Shown here piece after piece: positions 63,576 to 64,000 of a stretch of DNA of 64,000 nucleotides. The stretch comes from Rhodanobacter sp. Its GTDB lineage: Bacteria > Pseudomonadota > Gammaproteobacteria > Xanthomonadales > Rhodanobacteraceae. Position numbers and translations under genes: made by a program. The notes below the pieces were generated by a model that did no database searches, was not told where the DNA came from, and worked only from the letters and a program-made list of their open reading frames with translations. The first letter of the stretch is position 1. Every line of letters starts with the position of its first letter. Location of the stretch: positions 19,286 to 83,285 of the forward strand of contig SCRM01000002.1 in assembly GCA_004298045.1 (NCBI GenBank), read 5' to 3'.

Positions 63576-63998
63576 TCAGTTGTAACCAGCATGCGCCGGA
63601 TTGGGCTTCGTCGGCTGCCGCCGATAGACCGGTCGCATCCCCAACCTGCCGATCCACTCGGGTGGCGCCTCATGACTGTCGAAGTGCATCACATCGATCG
63701 GCCGGTCGATGCGTCGAGACACATCGTACAGGGCGGTCAACAGGGTACGAACGCTGCGCTCCGCAACTTTCTGGTCACCACCGAGCGCGATGACCAAGCT
63801 GTCCGGCTCGGTACCCTTCGCCCACTTGAGCCCGGCAAGGTAGGCCACCTCGACTTCCCGGATACCGGGGAGAGCGGCCCGCAGCTCCCTCACCAACGCT
63901 TTGGGCAACTGATCGAGCTTGTAGATGCTTTGCTCGCTCTTGCCATCAATATCAGCCGTCCATTTCTGTACCGGCGCGACCTCGCCGTCGCGCAAGAG
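63576..63998 (-). CDS. SseB C-terminal domain protein (start outside window)
   Basis: The visible 140 residues match the C-terminal domain of SseB (enhanced serine sensitivity) proteins: LDQLPKALVRELRAALPGIREVEVAYLAGLKW, then DSLVIALGGDQKVAERSVRTLLTALYDVS and IDVMHFDSHEAPPEWIGRLGMRPVYRR. The frame remains open to the window border, so the N-terminal part lies beyond. SseB-like proteins are cytosolic; their biochemical role is not established, though overexpression in E. coli alters serine sensitivity. Confidence 0.72.
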   Translation of the reverse strand, partial: LLRDGEVAPVQKWTADIDGKSEQSIYKLDQLPKALVRELRAALPGIREVEVAYLAGLKWAKGTEPDSLVIALGGDQKVAERSVRTLLTALYDVSRRIDRPIDVMHFDSHEAPPEWIGRLGMRPVYRRQPTKPNPAHAGYN

Positions 63999-64000
63999 TC

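Overview
The window is GC-rich chromosomal DNA from a gammaproteobacterium of the Xanthomonadales type, probably near Rhodanobacteraceae. The basis is gene content and order: mreBCD-mrdA-rodA-mltB-rlpA-dacC-(DUF493)-lipB runs as one block, lptFG-holC and glnE are present, and many short spacers carry GATTCCC-type repeats. No rRNA, tRNA or CRISPR array was seen.

Layout. 1-3.1 kb: the 3' part of an M17 aminopeptidase, then a secreted M1 aminopeptidase. 3.3-15.8 kb: a long minus-strand block for wall elongation (mreB to mrdA/rodA), lytic transglycosylases (mltB, rlpA), a D,D-carboxypeptidase (dacC), DUF493, lipoate transfer (lipB) and a tail-specific protease. Several genes overlap by ATGA or GTGA, which suggests translational coupling. 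16-25.8 kb: a PfkB-type kinase, threonine aldolase, lptFG, holC, a large hybrid histidine kinase with an extracytoplasmic propeller, and a cytochrome b561-YceI pair. 25.9-39 kb: glnE, an LTA-synthase-like membrane sulfatase, DUF1456, DUF456, a hemolysin-III protein, a small intergenic RNA candidate, a cupin-like gene followed by an FAD/NAD(P)-binding gene broken by an in-frame TAA, a cardiolipin synthase, an ArsB-like transporter and fetAB. 39-50.5 kb: pncA, small zinc-ribbon and PIN proteins, a HAD hydrolase, a META lipoprotein, and a minus-strand group of M14 peptidase, NPP-type phosphodiesterase, GH30 and GH3 enzymes, an OmpH/Skp-like protein and ogt.

From about 50.4 kb the DNA becomes accessory. 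A compact Tn7-like transposon encodes TnsA, TnsB, TnsC and a long TniQ/TnsD-like protein on the minus strand. Repeated short motifs lie at both ends, and no cargo is seen between them. Just beyond its TnsA-side end lies the 3' end of an 870-aa SMC/Rad50-like ATPase with a zinc-hook CxxC, a protein type often found in phage defence. This is the position a TnsD-type insertion would have relative to its target gene.

The last 4 kb holds two related alpha/beta hydrolases around an NAD(P)-binding protein, with a divergent LysR regulator. The set is bracketed by two copies of a 25-bp split repeat. The window ends in a truncated SseB-type gene.

The best leads are the core-only Tn7-like element and its relation to the ATPase gene, the orphan ATPase itself, a C-rich-loop small RNA candidate at 32.6 kb, the broken cupin/FAD pair, and the flanking split repeats. 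All calls rest on reading the sequence and on family knowledge; no database search was run.
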